A stretch of DNA of 33,712 bases from Schoenoplectus triqueter (GCA_964058805.1 CAXKVV010000624.1:1-33712); one strand, 5' to 3'. Numbered from the stretch's first letter, positions 22,300-33,532 are shown. The notes: generated by a model from the letters alone, not told the origin. Program-made: numbers and translations.

Positions 22300-22433
22300 T
22301 TTGAACTAATTACAGGACAGTTAATGTCGGTTGGATTTACTTTATGGATTTTTCTGTTAACTTAAATTTGAACTAATGACAGGACAATTAATGTCGGTTG
22401 GATTTACTTTATGGCTTTTTCTGTTAATTATAA
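22300..22433. repeat. 67-bp tandem duplication
   Basis: Two adjacent copies (22300-22366 and 22367-22433) share TTTGAACTAAT, ACAGGACARTTAATGTCGGT, TGGATTTACTTTATGG and TTTTTCTGTTAA with only a few substitutions. They are non-coding. Part of the unit recurs at 24321-24339. Confidence 0.85.
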
Positions 22434-22679
22434 ACTCTAATCAAGCTCTACTTCTATACAATAAATAAAATAATAATGTAGCGGATTTATCTTTCATTTT
22501 TCACGTCTTCTGTCACATGACACTCAATCATAATCGAAGAAATCAATATAGAAAGTCGGCACACGCACAAATTCCTGATTCGGGTTGATATGACTGTTAC
22601 ACTTAACATCTTCTTTGATTTGTCGATTTGCAAAATAATTTTGAATTTTATAATTTGCCTTGTTTAAGTTTTATGCAGG
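22434..22679. other. intergenic, no gene seen
   Basis: Short AT-rich spacer between the tandem duplication and the LTR-like region. Nothing was recognised. Confidence 0.4.
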
Positions 22680-23680
22680 AATTAACTTGTAAATTGATTA
22701 GTGCACAAGAATTAAGACTAATGATAAGACATAAGAGCTAAATCAAGACTGAATTAGGTTTAGGTTTAATTAGACTTAAACTGGATTGAATTTGTCAAGA
22801 TAAATTGAGCTTAAACAACAGAGAAAAATACTTCTGCCCAATGAATTGTTATAACGGTTCATCTCAATACTAAAAAATATTCTAAGACAGACAAATATGC
22901 ATAGAAACCAGAGTGTATCGTTATGTAACGATTCTGTAATTGTTACAATGATTCATGAAACGTATAACAATTTGATGAATCGTTATAACGTTTCAGCTCA
23001 ATTGATCCAACGACTATTCTTTCTAAGCCGTTATAACGGTTTATAAACCATTATAACGGTTCAGGCTGAAAAATAATTTCTTTAGCTGTTTCAGAAGATC
23101 TATTTTAAAAAGATCACCTCACTCACTGAAAAATTAAGAAAAGAATAACAAGATCCATCTAGCAAAATCATTACTATAGAGAGCTTACTAGCCATATTCA
23201 AGAGAGAGATAACTCAAGATATTGATACACTCAATTAATCAAATCTTTGTTCAAGCTCATTCTAGCTTCTCTCTATTCTCCTAACTTGATCCTTTGTGAT
23301 CTTCTTGAAAATATTTTCTTGAGTTGTTGTGCTCAACTCTTTCTTGAGCTGTAGTGCTCACTTTTTGAGTGTGTTGTCACTCATATTTTTGAGTGTGTTG
23401 TCACTCGTGTTATCGATAAGCTTGACAGCCCATTTCTGTGTAAGGGACTAAGTTCTATAAGTGTAAAAACCATTTTTAATATATCGGCTCAACCTCAATT
23501 GTTGGAGGTTGAGAGTCCCGGAGACGTAGACATTGTTAAAGCCGAACTCCGTTATATCTTATGTTCTTGTTCGATCTTTTCTTTTCTTTTCTCACATTTC
23601 TTTGATTGCTATATTCTTGTGAGAATTGAATTGATTTAAATTATATTTCGCTGCCATTATACTTGAACATTAAGTCTCAA
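22680..23680 (+). mobile_element. copia-like solo LTR remnant
   Basis: CCCGGAGACGTAGACATTG followed by GCCGAACTCCGTTATATCT (about 23517-23560), then a T/C-rich stretch, is the layout I know from R-U5 regions of plant Ty1/copia LTRs. The upstream part (U3-like) holds repeated GTTATAACGGTT motifs and a short hairpin array. No primer-binding site, gag or pol follows, so it would be a solo LTR. I could not fix TG...CA ends or a 5-bp duplication, so the limits are approximate. Confidence 0.5.
23321..23408. repeat. four-copy hairpin-like tandem array in LTR
   Basis: Four successive units of about 21-25 bp, each with the form TTGAG(T)-NNNNNNN-(A)CTCA: TTGAGTTGTTGTGCTCAA, TTGAGCTGTAGTGCTCA, then two copies of TTGAGTGTGTTGTCACTC. 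Each can form a small stem-loop. Confidence 0.7.
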
Positions 23681-25672
23681 ATCGATTTATATATTTCTAT
23701 CTTAGCTTCTTTACACTTTTGTACTATTTTTGACCTTTCAATACCACTATTCTAAGTCTATTAATGACAATCAAATCCTTCCAAAGCTTCTTAAATACAC
23801 CTTTTTTTTCTCTGAACTTATCGAATAATGAACAAAATATATATTTTTTAATAGAGCAAGATAACTAGTGAATATAATCTGAAATAGTAGAGACTCAGTC
23901 GCTTAAATACATGATCTATGTTCTATATTATGAAAATCATGACCATTATGGCCTAAAGATAGCACAATTGTGCCATAATATGCAAAAAATAATTATAGAC
24001 CTTATATAGTTTGAAATTACAACATCTATTTTTAGCACTTAATTATAATCGGTCCATCAATAATTATAATAATTACTTATTATATCTATATGTTTTCAGT
24101 TCGAAACCCTAATTGAAGTACGTAGAAAATGCGAACAAATATACAATACTTTTAATCAAATTTAATCAATTATCTTTTAGTATTATTTAATTAATGATAA
24201 TAAAAAAATACATAATTATTTATATGTAGTCCTACATAATATTTGATATCGGACGTCTCCGATTTCAACGATCCTTAAAGAGTCTGACAAAACTGGAGTA
24301 AAAGTCTCTGATATTGTAAATGACAGGACAGTTAATGTCATCACGTGTATCATGATATATTATGTGGAAGAGGATTCATAGAGTAAGTGGGATTGTTGTG
24401 AACACGCAATATTTCAAACTTGTAATTGGAAAAAATACAGCCAAAGAAGACTATTAATAATATATCATTCAATAATTTGGTTCTTAATATTATACATTAA
24501 ACTTAATTCATAAGACCATAAAAGTATTATAAACTTAATACCTATCTGATGTTGCCCTACTATGTCACTATACTCTCAAACCTGTCTTAAGTTGACTTTA
24601 CAACTTGATTAACTTGTCCTCTCATTTTTTTTTATATTAGAGATAAAACAGGGCACCAGGCATTGGTTACATCAGAGAGGTGCTCCTACTCAGCGTAGTT
24701 GACCTGAAAGCTAATTTTCTAAAGTAGTCTAACTAATACCTCATTCTGACAAGAGAAGGATCAAATAGAAATCTAAATCTTCTAGATGGTGATTCCAAAC
24801 AATCGACCTATCTAGCAAATTGAATATAGCACTAGCTTCAGTGATACAGAAGGGTCAAATTGCAAGTCTAGCGCCGTTGGTTCATTGCTAATACGTAGTA
24901 CTGGTGCAAAAGAGGGACATTTCTGACTATATTACTCTGCTGATACCAACCACAACCTCAGTGCTTTCTTTTATTTTCAGAATTACTTGAACCCTTCTAT
25001 TTCTCTGCAAGAATTTTCTTAATTACATTGGTAGTCGTTAGCTGTATTATCAATTGATGATACTGGTAACGTGCTCTTACAGGGAATTTGGTAGTTGAAT
25101 GTGAGAAGAAAATAGATCGAGGAAGCTTTTAGAAAAATAATAAATGATGGCAAATTAGACTTCATGATCATTCAATATAGTTCGTACTTTCAAGATTGCT
25201 TCCACTATTCCACAGTTCGACTTTTAGAACTTTTCAATTTATTTTAAGCACAGACTGCTCTAGTGATTGTCATTATGTCGCATTTAATAGTTTTTAAATA
25301 CACTTTAGATGGTTGGTATTGGTAGGATCACCCAACTCTGTTGTGGTCCCAATGTATGAAAACTTCATTTGGTCCTGAATATTTCAATTTTTTGTTCCTT
25401 TCAACATCTCATTATCTTTCATATTTGTAATTCATAAAGAGAATACAGACATTTTAGGTATGATGTACCAAATGTTGGAACATATTTTCAGAAAAAACTC
25501 AAAATCAATATTAGCAGTACTCCATTTTCGTATCTTGTAATTGAGGTAAGACAGCCCATCTGTGTTTTATTCTGCAACAAAAGCCCATTAATTTGGATCC
25601 GAAATGTGCAAAAGTTGGCCCACTAATTCATTAGATTTTTGACACGTGTAAACATTTCTCATTTTCTCATGA
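23681..25672. other. intergenic, no gene seen
   Basis: About 2 kb of AT-rich sequence. The only recurring block I saw is TGACAGGACAGTTAATGTC at 24321-24339, which repeats part of the 67-bp unit at 22300. No coding remnant was recognised. Confidence 0.4.
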
Positions 25673-25680
25673 ATCATGAT

Positions 25681-26208
25681 TAGGGCTGGGCAAAAAGCTC
25701 GCGGCTCGTAGCTCGCTCGGAATTTAGCTCGAAAATAACTCGTTCAAATTCAACTCGAGCTGATTCAGCTCGAGCTATCCTGACTCGTATAAAAACTGAG
25801 CCGAGTACGAGTTGGGTCTGGCTCGCTCGTATTTTAACTCTTTGATTATAATGTTCTGTGAAATTATGTAATATGTATGTAAATATTTGTATATTTATCG
25901 TTTGTAGACTTGTATGTGAAATATGTGACTTGTATGTGAAATTGTCCCATTATACAAGTTGGTTGTGAGCTCACTTGGCTCAGTGAGCTATTTGAGCTTA
26001 GTCAGTGAGCCAATACGAGTTACATGAGCCAATTATACGAGCTAATATGCGAGTTACGAGCTGGCTCGAGTTATAAGCGAGCTGAATACAAGTTGACCAT
26101 TTAGCTCGGATGTGAGGTGCTAACTCGAGTCAACTCGACTCGTATAGTTTTATAGCTCGAGTACGAGTTAGTGCCAGCTCGCTCGTACTCGCTTGTTGAA
26201 CGGGTCTA
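25681..26208. mobile_element. non-autonomous hAT-type element rich in AGCTCG
   Basis: Flanked by a perfect 8-bp duplication ATCATGAT (25673-25680 and 26209-26216). The tips are TAGGGCTGGGCA (left) and GAACGGGTCTA (right, reverse complement TAGACCCGTTC), as expected for hAT elements. The 528-bp interior is crowded with AGCTCG/CGAGCT, CTCGTA/TACGAG and GGCTCG motifs in both orientations near both ends. Such subterminal motifs are known transposase-binding sites in hAT elements. There is no coding capacity. Two nearly identical GACTTGTATGTGAAAT blocks lie near 25907-25941. Confidence 0.7.
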
Positions 26209-26216
26209 ATCATGAT

Positions 26217-27807
26217 CCATTATATATATATAAATAATAAATTAATGAGGACGGTTCAAAATATCTAATCTTCGATGTCTATGTCATATCTCTATTTTCA
26301 GTGACTAAACCTAAAAATAAGAAAATACAATTTGATTTTTAGTAATGTCCACGAACTTGGTTGAAGTTTTCACTTTAGTAAAGAATATATTAAGACCCCA
26401 TCTTTCAAGTTATGGCTTTGAACATATGCTCCAACTTCCCATCCTTTTTAAAAATAGAAAAATAAAAAATATTTCGTATATTCTAGCATAATTATGATGA
26501 TTTTTACATGGAATAACATGGCGAAAAAACTTGGGCTAGATTTTATTTTAACAGAAATGATGTGACACTTCGGTGGAAAAACTATACCTGGCCCGAAAAT
26601 AAAATTCGGATCATACTCCATGAAAAAATTAACGCTATCATGCTAGATGATGCAAATTATTTTTCTATTTTTCTACTTTTTAAAAAGATTGTCCAACTTC
26701 CGAATATTAATTTTCATGCCGATTGTATCAATTTTCGGTTGGTCACAGTTGTTCTTGAACCAACATCACAACAGTTTAGCAATTAATGGAGTCTGGCAAT
26801 TGCTTGTATTAGAAAATATTGGCAATAGAAAATTAAAAGTTTTGTCATGGTGCTACTATTGTAAGTTTATTACTAAATGCTGCAAATTTCATACTACAAA
26901 AATCTAACCGATGATTTCAGCTATTAATTGTAATTTAAGCATCAAAATGTAATTGACATGGAATGGTAACAAAAATATCATGTGCATTCAATTATCTAAG
27001 TTATATGTTAGAATTAAAGCGTTAAAATCAGTGTATCTAACCATAGTAAATATAACATTTTTAATGAGCTTCTGGTTTGATTAAAAGGGCGGTAATTGTT
27101 ACTTGTTCAAATTTCGTACAATATGAAATTGACCATTTTTCTTTTACTTTAAAAATTGTGTATGGTTCATTGTCGAACGTATAAGACTTGTATATTATTC
27201 AAATTGAAAAAAAAATAATCATGTATTGAATGAAAATTTTCTGAACTACAGAAAGTTATTCTACATTTAATTAGTCACCGTTAGGATTCTGATTACTTGC
27301 AAACATAATTTAGAGTTAATTGTTAAATTGTGTATTATTATACGACGAATTGTTCAAGTATTCATAGCACGTGTTCCAATAACTTCCTTATCCATTCATT
27401 CATCATGCGAAAAAAAAATGAAAAATAAAATATGTCATCCTACTATATGTTAATTTTTTCAATCCAGAAATTTAAAACATATCAGTTTATTTGAACTTCA
27501 AAGCAAAATACTTCTTTTAATATATACAAACTCATAGGCGCAAAAATAAAAAGAAAATAAAACAAGACGATAAAAACAATAGCATGTTTTATATTTATCA
27601 AAATGGCTTTGCACGAATTTAACGCATATTAACTCTTTGTTCTGTTTGTAACGGGGGCAAATGTTTAATATATCTTTGGCCCGAAAGAGCAAAAGATTAC
27701 ATGTAGAACTCTATTTAAAATAAAATAGTGTCCCAATGAGTATTTCTAAAACTTTTCGACTTCAAATAGCACTTAATTTATCAAGAAAAAAATAAGTGCT
27801 ACAATAT
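26217..27807. other. intergenic, no gene seen
   Basis: AT-rich sequence with several short open frames (74-86 codons around 26560-26910) that show no family resemblance and no splice context. Nothing else was recognised. Confidence 0.4.
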
Positions 27808-27975
27808 GATATTTCTGATGACACGCATAGCTAAAGTATGAGCTATTTATTTTCTCAAAAAAAATATATAGCACATAATTTATTTCTGAAGACACACATA
27901 CATTATATTTCCGAAGACACACATAGCTTAAGTATGTGCTATTTATTTCCCCCCAAAAAAAATATAGCACATAAT
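27808..27975. repeat. about 96-bp tandem repeat, nearly two copies
   Basis: ATTTCTGATGACACGCATAGC at 27811 recurs as ATTTCCGAAGACACACATAGC at 27907, each followed by TAAAGTATGAGCTATTTATT or TTAAGTATGTGCTATTTATT, then a run of A and ATATAGCACATAAT. A third partial TTTCTGAAGACACACATA occurs at about 27883. The units also contain short inverted pieces (GTGCTATTTAT against ATATAGCAC). Confidence 0.7.
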
Positions 27976-28818
27976 CTAGCCATGCCTCATGCTTGATGAA
28001 AGGGAAAATTATATAGTTAGATCATGACATTAGTCATGTTATGGTTAAGTCTTTCTTAAAATTATACGTGTGGCCGTGTGTGATGGTGTTACTATTTCTT
28101 ATTGTCTTTTTGGCATTTCTTATGTTGATCTATTTAAATTATATAACTATTCTACCATCATATGAGACATTGGGGAAAACAAAATGCAAGGTGTGTATTA
28201 CATCCAAGATCCACCCACAAAAAACTATGAGCAATCTCCAATATCCCTCAATTTAAGTAGTTTTACTTTAGTGAGTTCACACCAATTTTTAAATGATTAA
28301 GGATAATGACTATTAATTTATTTTTCTCATTGCATAAGCTCATTATCTCAATTGTGTGTCAGTGGTACGTAATTTTATGCTAATGGTACAACTATCGTTT
28401 AGGGTATGGAATTTTGACAAAATTTCGACCTTTTGTACTTTCATGCGTATAATAAAATTCAGGAATGGAGAGAAATAAGAACTGAGTCTTAGAAGATGAC
28501 ACTAATAAATTCAGATCGAAAATTAATATGTACAATCATTGGGGATTTTTTTGTGACAATGCTCTAATGTCACATTAAAATCATTTTAATTGTGAAAATA
28601 TCACTAATAATTAATATTTTAATTATACCCATCCCCACCCCCACCTCTTCCCTTTTCCCTCTCTCCATAGGTGATCTCTTCCGTCTTCTCTCTCTGTGTT
28701 TATGAAAAAAAATTGAGCACTTAATAATGACATGTGACTGATCTTGATCACACTCATCAATTCTTAGTACTGACAACACTTAAATTTGTTTTCTTGACTT
28801 CACTATGCAGTTTGCAGA
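27976..28818. other. intergenic, no gene seen
   Basis: An open frame at 28041-28256 would give one hydrophobic segment but shows no other gene hallmark. A pyrimidine-rich patch (CCCCACCCCCACC and CT repeats) lies at about 28628-28695, just upstream of the kinase-like fragment. Confidence 0.35.
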
Positions 28819-29170
28819 ATGTTCGATTGTCCTCAGACTCACAAACAATTTGACGCTGAAACTGTTCGTTACATAGAAAACCTCGATCCTGATAAAGATA
28901 TTGAACACTTAAAAATCCAATGCTTGAAGCTCAAACAAAAGAGTACATGCATCTATCCCATATCAACAATGCTTCTAAAGAAAGGTGTAGCGAGAGGTCT
29001 AACTCCAGAGGAAATAGGTATGATCATGTGTGATTACTACAAATTTTGAGCCAAGTGGAGAATGCTATTCCCCAACCAATAAGTGAAGAAGACTTCATGA
29101 TGAGTTGATGACTTTCTCAGAAATAATGGATCAACATCTTGACGAGTGTTATAACCCAAACCCAATGTGA
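28819..29170 (+). pseudogene. fragment resembling PI4-kinase gamma C-terminal region
   Basis: The first open part (76 codons) includes ETVRYIENLDPDKDIEHLK and PISTMLLKKGVARGLTPEEI. These resemble the stretch just after the kinase core of plant type II phosphatidylinositol 4-kinases gamma (ubiquitin-like-domain kinases). It stops at 29047. Homologous-looking sequence continues in other frames: VENAIPQPISEEDFM to about 29103, a stop, then MTFSEIMDQHLDE to 29170. Two frame breaks and no upstream kinase domain in the window mark it as a truncated pseudogene. GTTTGCAG directly before the segment looks like a preserved splice acceptor, so it may derive from one captured exon. The family call is from memory. 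Confidence 0.5.
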
Positions 29171-30194
29171 CGTAGAATTTAATATTATATTTTTGCAAGC
29201 TTTAAATTTGTCAGCAAAAATTTTTGTTGTATTTTTAGTTCGTCCCCTTACTAACTAGCAATAGAATAACCTACATGTGGCTAATAGAATGTTCACTCAG
29301 TATTGACTTGATTAGTTAATTAATTTTTTTAATAAAGAAAAAGTAGTGCAGTTAAGACATGGTATTATGAAGAGGGAAAATGTGATATAATTGAAAATAT
29401 TAATTATTGGTGGCACTTTGAATATTAAAATAGTTTTGAATTGGTATTAGAATAATAGTGAATTTTAATGTTTTAGAGCGAATTTCTCTTAAAAAAATGT
29501 TATCGTCTTCAATGCATGTTGTGTGATTTGTTCTTTTAATTTCTTTGGGAGAAAAATATGTTGTGTTCTATTTAATTCTTCATATTTAAATATAATTTTG
29601 AGATTCTTATTGAAATTTTAAGTTTTTTTACTTTTGAGAAAGCCTAGGATGAAGGAATAAGTATTAATTAATTAAAATATCAACTAAATATGATCAAACA
29701 TCTTTACTTTTAAGAATAATATATAGAACCCTTGAAAGAGAGAACCTAAGAAGTTCGGAAAGAGCATTCAGTTTCATTCAGTTGTCAAGTTTCTTATGTG
29801 ATAAAAAAATCTTTAGTTTAAGTAACAGAATGTATTTAAATAATATTAAATAACAATATATAGAACCCAAAAAAAATAGCTCATTTTTTTCTTAATATTA
29901 GGTTTACATGATCTCTCTATTAAATAAAGAACGCATTTTGGGTAGTAAACAAAAAGAACCTTTCAATTTTTTGTCACGCAATTCTTCCGTCTTTTCAATT
30001 GGTTTGTCTGTTTTACAACAGAAACAAATAAACTATCATTTTTAAAAAACAAAAAAGAAAAGTCGATGCAATTTGAATAGATAGTTCTATGGCAAGCAAA
30101 AGTGGCAACAAAAATTTGCAAAATTCTATAAATTTATGAAGCACAGTGAATTCGGTGACAAGAAGTTGTTTTTTTTCCACATGAAGAGTTGCTG
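29171..30194. other. intergenic, no gene seen
   Basis: AT-rich sequence between the kinase fragment and the SET gene promoter. No gene or bounded repeat was recognised. Confidence 0.4.
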
Positions 30195-30319
30195 TGGGCC
30201 ACCTTTCAAGTTTCAATGAAAGCTTAATTAATGGGCCATCGAACAATAAATTGGACCGCTCTAAAATCTTCAAAATTGCAGATCTCCTGATCTCCATTCT
30301 ACGACTCTCTAAACCCTAA
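30195..30319 (+). promoter_or_regulatory. SET gene promoter: two site II motifs and a telo-box
   Basis: TGGGCC occurs at 30195-30200 and 30232-30237, and the telo-box AAACCCTAA at 30311-30319, followed by a pyrimidine-rich leader and the ATG at 30383. In plants, site II (TGGGCC/T, bound by TCP factors) together with a telo-box is known from promoters of housekeeping and translation-related genes active in dividing cells. No clear TATA box is seen, which fits that class. Confidence 0.5.
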
Positions 30320-30382
30320 GCCAACCTTTCAATTTACTCTGCTCTTTTTTCCACTCATCCCAGTCTTTCTCTGAGAGCAAAC

Positions 30383-33300
30383 ATGGCACAAGAGAAGCTT
30401 AGTGTCTGTCTCCTGCCTCTTGCGCAGGATGACCAATTTTACGCAGAAAAGAAGGTATGATTCTTAAATTTATGTGTGTTTGTATCTGGGGCGTGAGCAT
30501 GCTCGCTTATTTGTATTGTACGGTGCTCCACATGGCGCGTACCATATTGGTACTGCACAATACCATATTTTCATAGCTGGTACAGTAAATATTACCAAGT
30601 GTACGCTATTCTGGCAATTCTCATTTGGGGCGATACTGTTTAATTTTGGGGCCTCTTTTCTTGTGTAGAGATTATCAGATGCGAGAGACTTGAGATATGA
30701 ATTTGAGCTGCCAATTTCTCTATCCAGGGATGAAGTTCTCAAAGTATTTGATCAGATGATCAAAACTGCCAGACTAATCTATATGGATGAGGTACTATTT
30801 ATGTTATGAAAAATACCAAAATTTGTCTTTTTTATTATTTTTTTTCTGTCATTCTAATTATTAATGCGTTGTTGTACCATCAGATAGAGCTTTATTTTGT
30901 TGATGATGAAGACTTTGGTCCATTTAGCCCAAGAAATGAAATTGGGTCCCTCAATTTAATGTTAAGAATAATAGACTCTCTACTATGCACTGCTAGTCAT
31001 CAGGCAATTCAAGTTTTACAAGAACTGAGAAATATAACACTCTCAAAAGTGAACTTAGTTGAGCTACAAAGTGCACCTGCAAATCAGCTGACAATTGATG
31101 GAAGTTTCAACAATACTGAGGAAGATAACTTGCTAGTATCGTGGGCAAAGAATAATGGAGTTCGATCAAAGTTGAATATTGCACGTAAGTTTTTTTTTTC
31201 ATTTTTGTTCACTTTTTTTGAGATTTTGAACCTTTATAATCCTCTGGGTATTCTACTCTACTCTTTATCTTCGTGATTATTATTGGAAATGCTAGAACAG
31301 ACCCTTTTACTCTGTCAAAACTTAAGGGAAGAGAGATGGGCATTAGGTACTACCAATAGAAACTAGAAAGGTGTGGAATTGCAGTATTTTTCAATGGTTA
31401 TTAGCAAATTTACGATTTTCATTTATCCAGTTTGTACATTAAGGTTTTGGTGTATGCATGCATGAAATTCCTGTTTCTTGATCGTGTACTGAAGTGCCTA
31501 CTAATTATGCATTTAGGCTTCAAAGGGGCTGGAAGAGGGCTGATAGCTTCGGATGAAATATCTATTGGAGATGCAGCACTCGAAATCCCAGAGTCATTAA
31601 TTATTTCTGAGGACCTTGTCTTTGAGTCAGATATGGTATGTCTAACATAGTCCTGAAGGGTGTGCTTCCGAGTTAGGTAGAGGGGGTTAAAAGGAGGGAG
31701 GGGAAGAGAAGGGGCAGAAAAATAAACTTTAACTTTGCTCCCGAGTTTAAATTGAAGGAGGTTATAAGAGGTGAGAGGGGGTTAACTCTTTATTGATTTC
31801 TTTACAAATCATTCACCTCCAATTTTGAGGGTTAAAAACTTAACCCCCTCTCTAAAAGAACTTCATTTTACATTGATTGTTTCTCCTGTGACAAACTAAC
31901 CCCCTACCCCCTCTTGGACCCTCACCCCTCCCCCATTTTCTAGGGTAATCAGCTATCCAATTCAACATCGACTATTGCAGTTGATTCAGATTAGTGTGAT
32001 GATCGGTGAATTTGCTCATTGGACAAAAAGTGTGCCTGGATGGGCATAGAACCTAATTTGCTCCTAGTACTGGTCAGCCTCTTGTATTTTCTGTGGTCAG
32101 AAGTCTACTGTCTCCCTGTAAAATCACAGATGATCATATGATCTGTACAAAAGGGATCACAATACCATAAATTGTCCTCCAAAAGTAGCAAAGTATCTTC
32201 AAAACTCTTCCTGCCACTCGTGTACCATATGATATTCCTTTAGCTAACAACAAAAGGTTTTTGAAAGATGGTACAATGCATGGATGTGCTGCAATTAACT
32301 TTTTTTTGTAGTACAATGCAGTTAAGGACTTGGAGGTTATGACTTTGGACACAATGTTAACTTTGTGGACCATGCAAGAGAGATTTAACCCAGATTCAAA
32401 GTTCAAGATATACTTTGACACACTTTCTGAAAATTTTAACACAGGTAGTGTTATATTTTTATTGTTATTTTGTTTATTAAAAGGCATAAATTTGAGATAT
32501 TTGATCTCACAGGTCTGAGCTTTGGAATAGAAGCACTTGCTGAATTAGAGGGGACTCTTCTGTTTGAAGAATTAATGCAATCTAAAGAGGTCATCTATCT
32601 GAAATTTCTTCATTTTTGGAGTCTGCATTATAATTTCAAAAATCATAATATTCCTTGTGATCTATAATTCGTTGAGAGCATCTCCCTTTTATTTCAATGG
32701 AAATTCAAACATGGCCAGCCTCCAAACCAACCTTACCTTTCACCTCATTGATGGGTAAAAATATAAAAGTGAGGAATAAGCTGGCAATTTGTTTTACTTT
32801 TAGGAAAACACAAGAATTATATCCCTTTCTTTTTCAGCATCTGAGGCAGCAGTATGACATGCTATTCCCCATGCTTTTCTCTGACTATCCTGACATATTC
32901 AAAAAGGAAATTTATACTTGGGATAAATTTCTTTGGGCTTGTGAGCTCTTTTATTCTAACAGTATGAAGGTTGTTTTCTCCGATGGAAAATTGAAGACTT
33001 GTCTGGTGCCAATTGCTGGTCTTTTAAATCACTCGGTTAGTACTTAGTGTCAACAACTTGAAATTTTTTATCATTATTTTTGTACTTTTTCATAAAAAAA
33101 TGCCTTGAAGTTCTCTGTCTGGCTTGTTTTATAACTAGATTATGGCACCAAACTAATACTGTGGTAAAATATGCAAGTCATAATTGAAAGGATATTTACA
33201 AAACTGAAGTTTTAAGGCCCCTTCTATTTCTCTTTTAAAAATATAAAGTCCAAAGGATGCTTTGCCTGACAATTATGGCAATATCATAAGTGCTATTAAA

Positions 33301-33532
33301 CAGAGTAAATTCGACCTTGATATCAATATTTATCCTTTTCAGTTATGTCCACATATTCTTTATTATGGCCGAGTGGATCCTTCTACAAAATATTTGAAAT
33401 TCCCTTTATCAAGGCCTTGTGAAAGAGGGCAGCAGTGCTATCTAAGCTATGGAAGTCATTCTTCTTCTCATCTATTAATATTCTATGGGTTTATCCCGAA
33501 AGGAGATAATTATTACGACTTCATCCCTTTAG
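30383..33532 (+). CDS. SET-domain protein (SETD3/Rubisco-LSMT-like), 5' part
   Basis: A putative protein lysine (or histidine) methyltransferase. Exons are 30383-30454, 30669-30791, 30884-31184, 31517-31635, 32312-32444, 32513-32589, 32838-33035 and 33343-33532. All introns are GT-AG with agreeing phases, giving 1213 nt or about 404 codons, and the frame is open into a further exon beyond the window. The split SET domain begins at FKGAGRGLIASDE (about residue 167). NPDSKFKIYFDTL, WACELFYSNSMKV and the LLNHS motif (S341) follow. The C-terminal SET part has PLSRPCERGQQCYLSYG, with the expected catalytic Tyr at about 377, then LLIFYGFIPKGDNYYDFIP. A Rubisco-LSMT C-terminal substrate-binding domain would be expected downstream. 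No transit peptide is evident, so a cytosolic or nuclear place is likely. The substrate cannot be told from the sequence. No disruption is seen. Confidence 0.88.
31670..31934. mobile_element. G/C-run foldback element in SET intron 4
   Basis: This lies inside the 676-bp fourth intron (31636-32311). The left end GGTAGAGGGGGTTAAAAGGA and the right end ACTAACCCCCTACCCCCTC are roughly inverted. An inner pair (GAGAGGGGGTTAA at about 31776, TTAACCCCCTCTC at about 31842) is a perfect inverted repeat. No target duplication was established. It is probably a small MITE. Confidence 0.45.

Noticed and set aside
22680..23680. Exact TG...CA ends and 5-bp duplication for the LTR
   Set aside because: Several TG and CA candidates were tried by eye. 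None gave a matching flanking duplication, so only approximate limits are given.
28041..28256. Small membrane protein gene
   Set aside because: There is a single hydrophobic run in AT-rich DNA, with no family resemblance, splice or promoter context.
30013..30297. Minus-strand open frame upstream of the SET gene
   Set aside because: It overlaps the SET promoter region with site II motifs and shows no domain. Probably chance.
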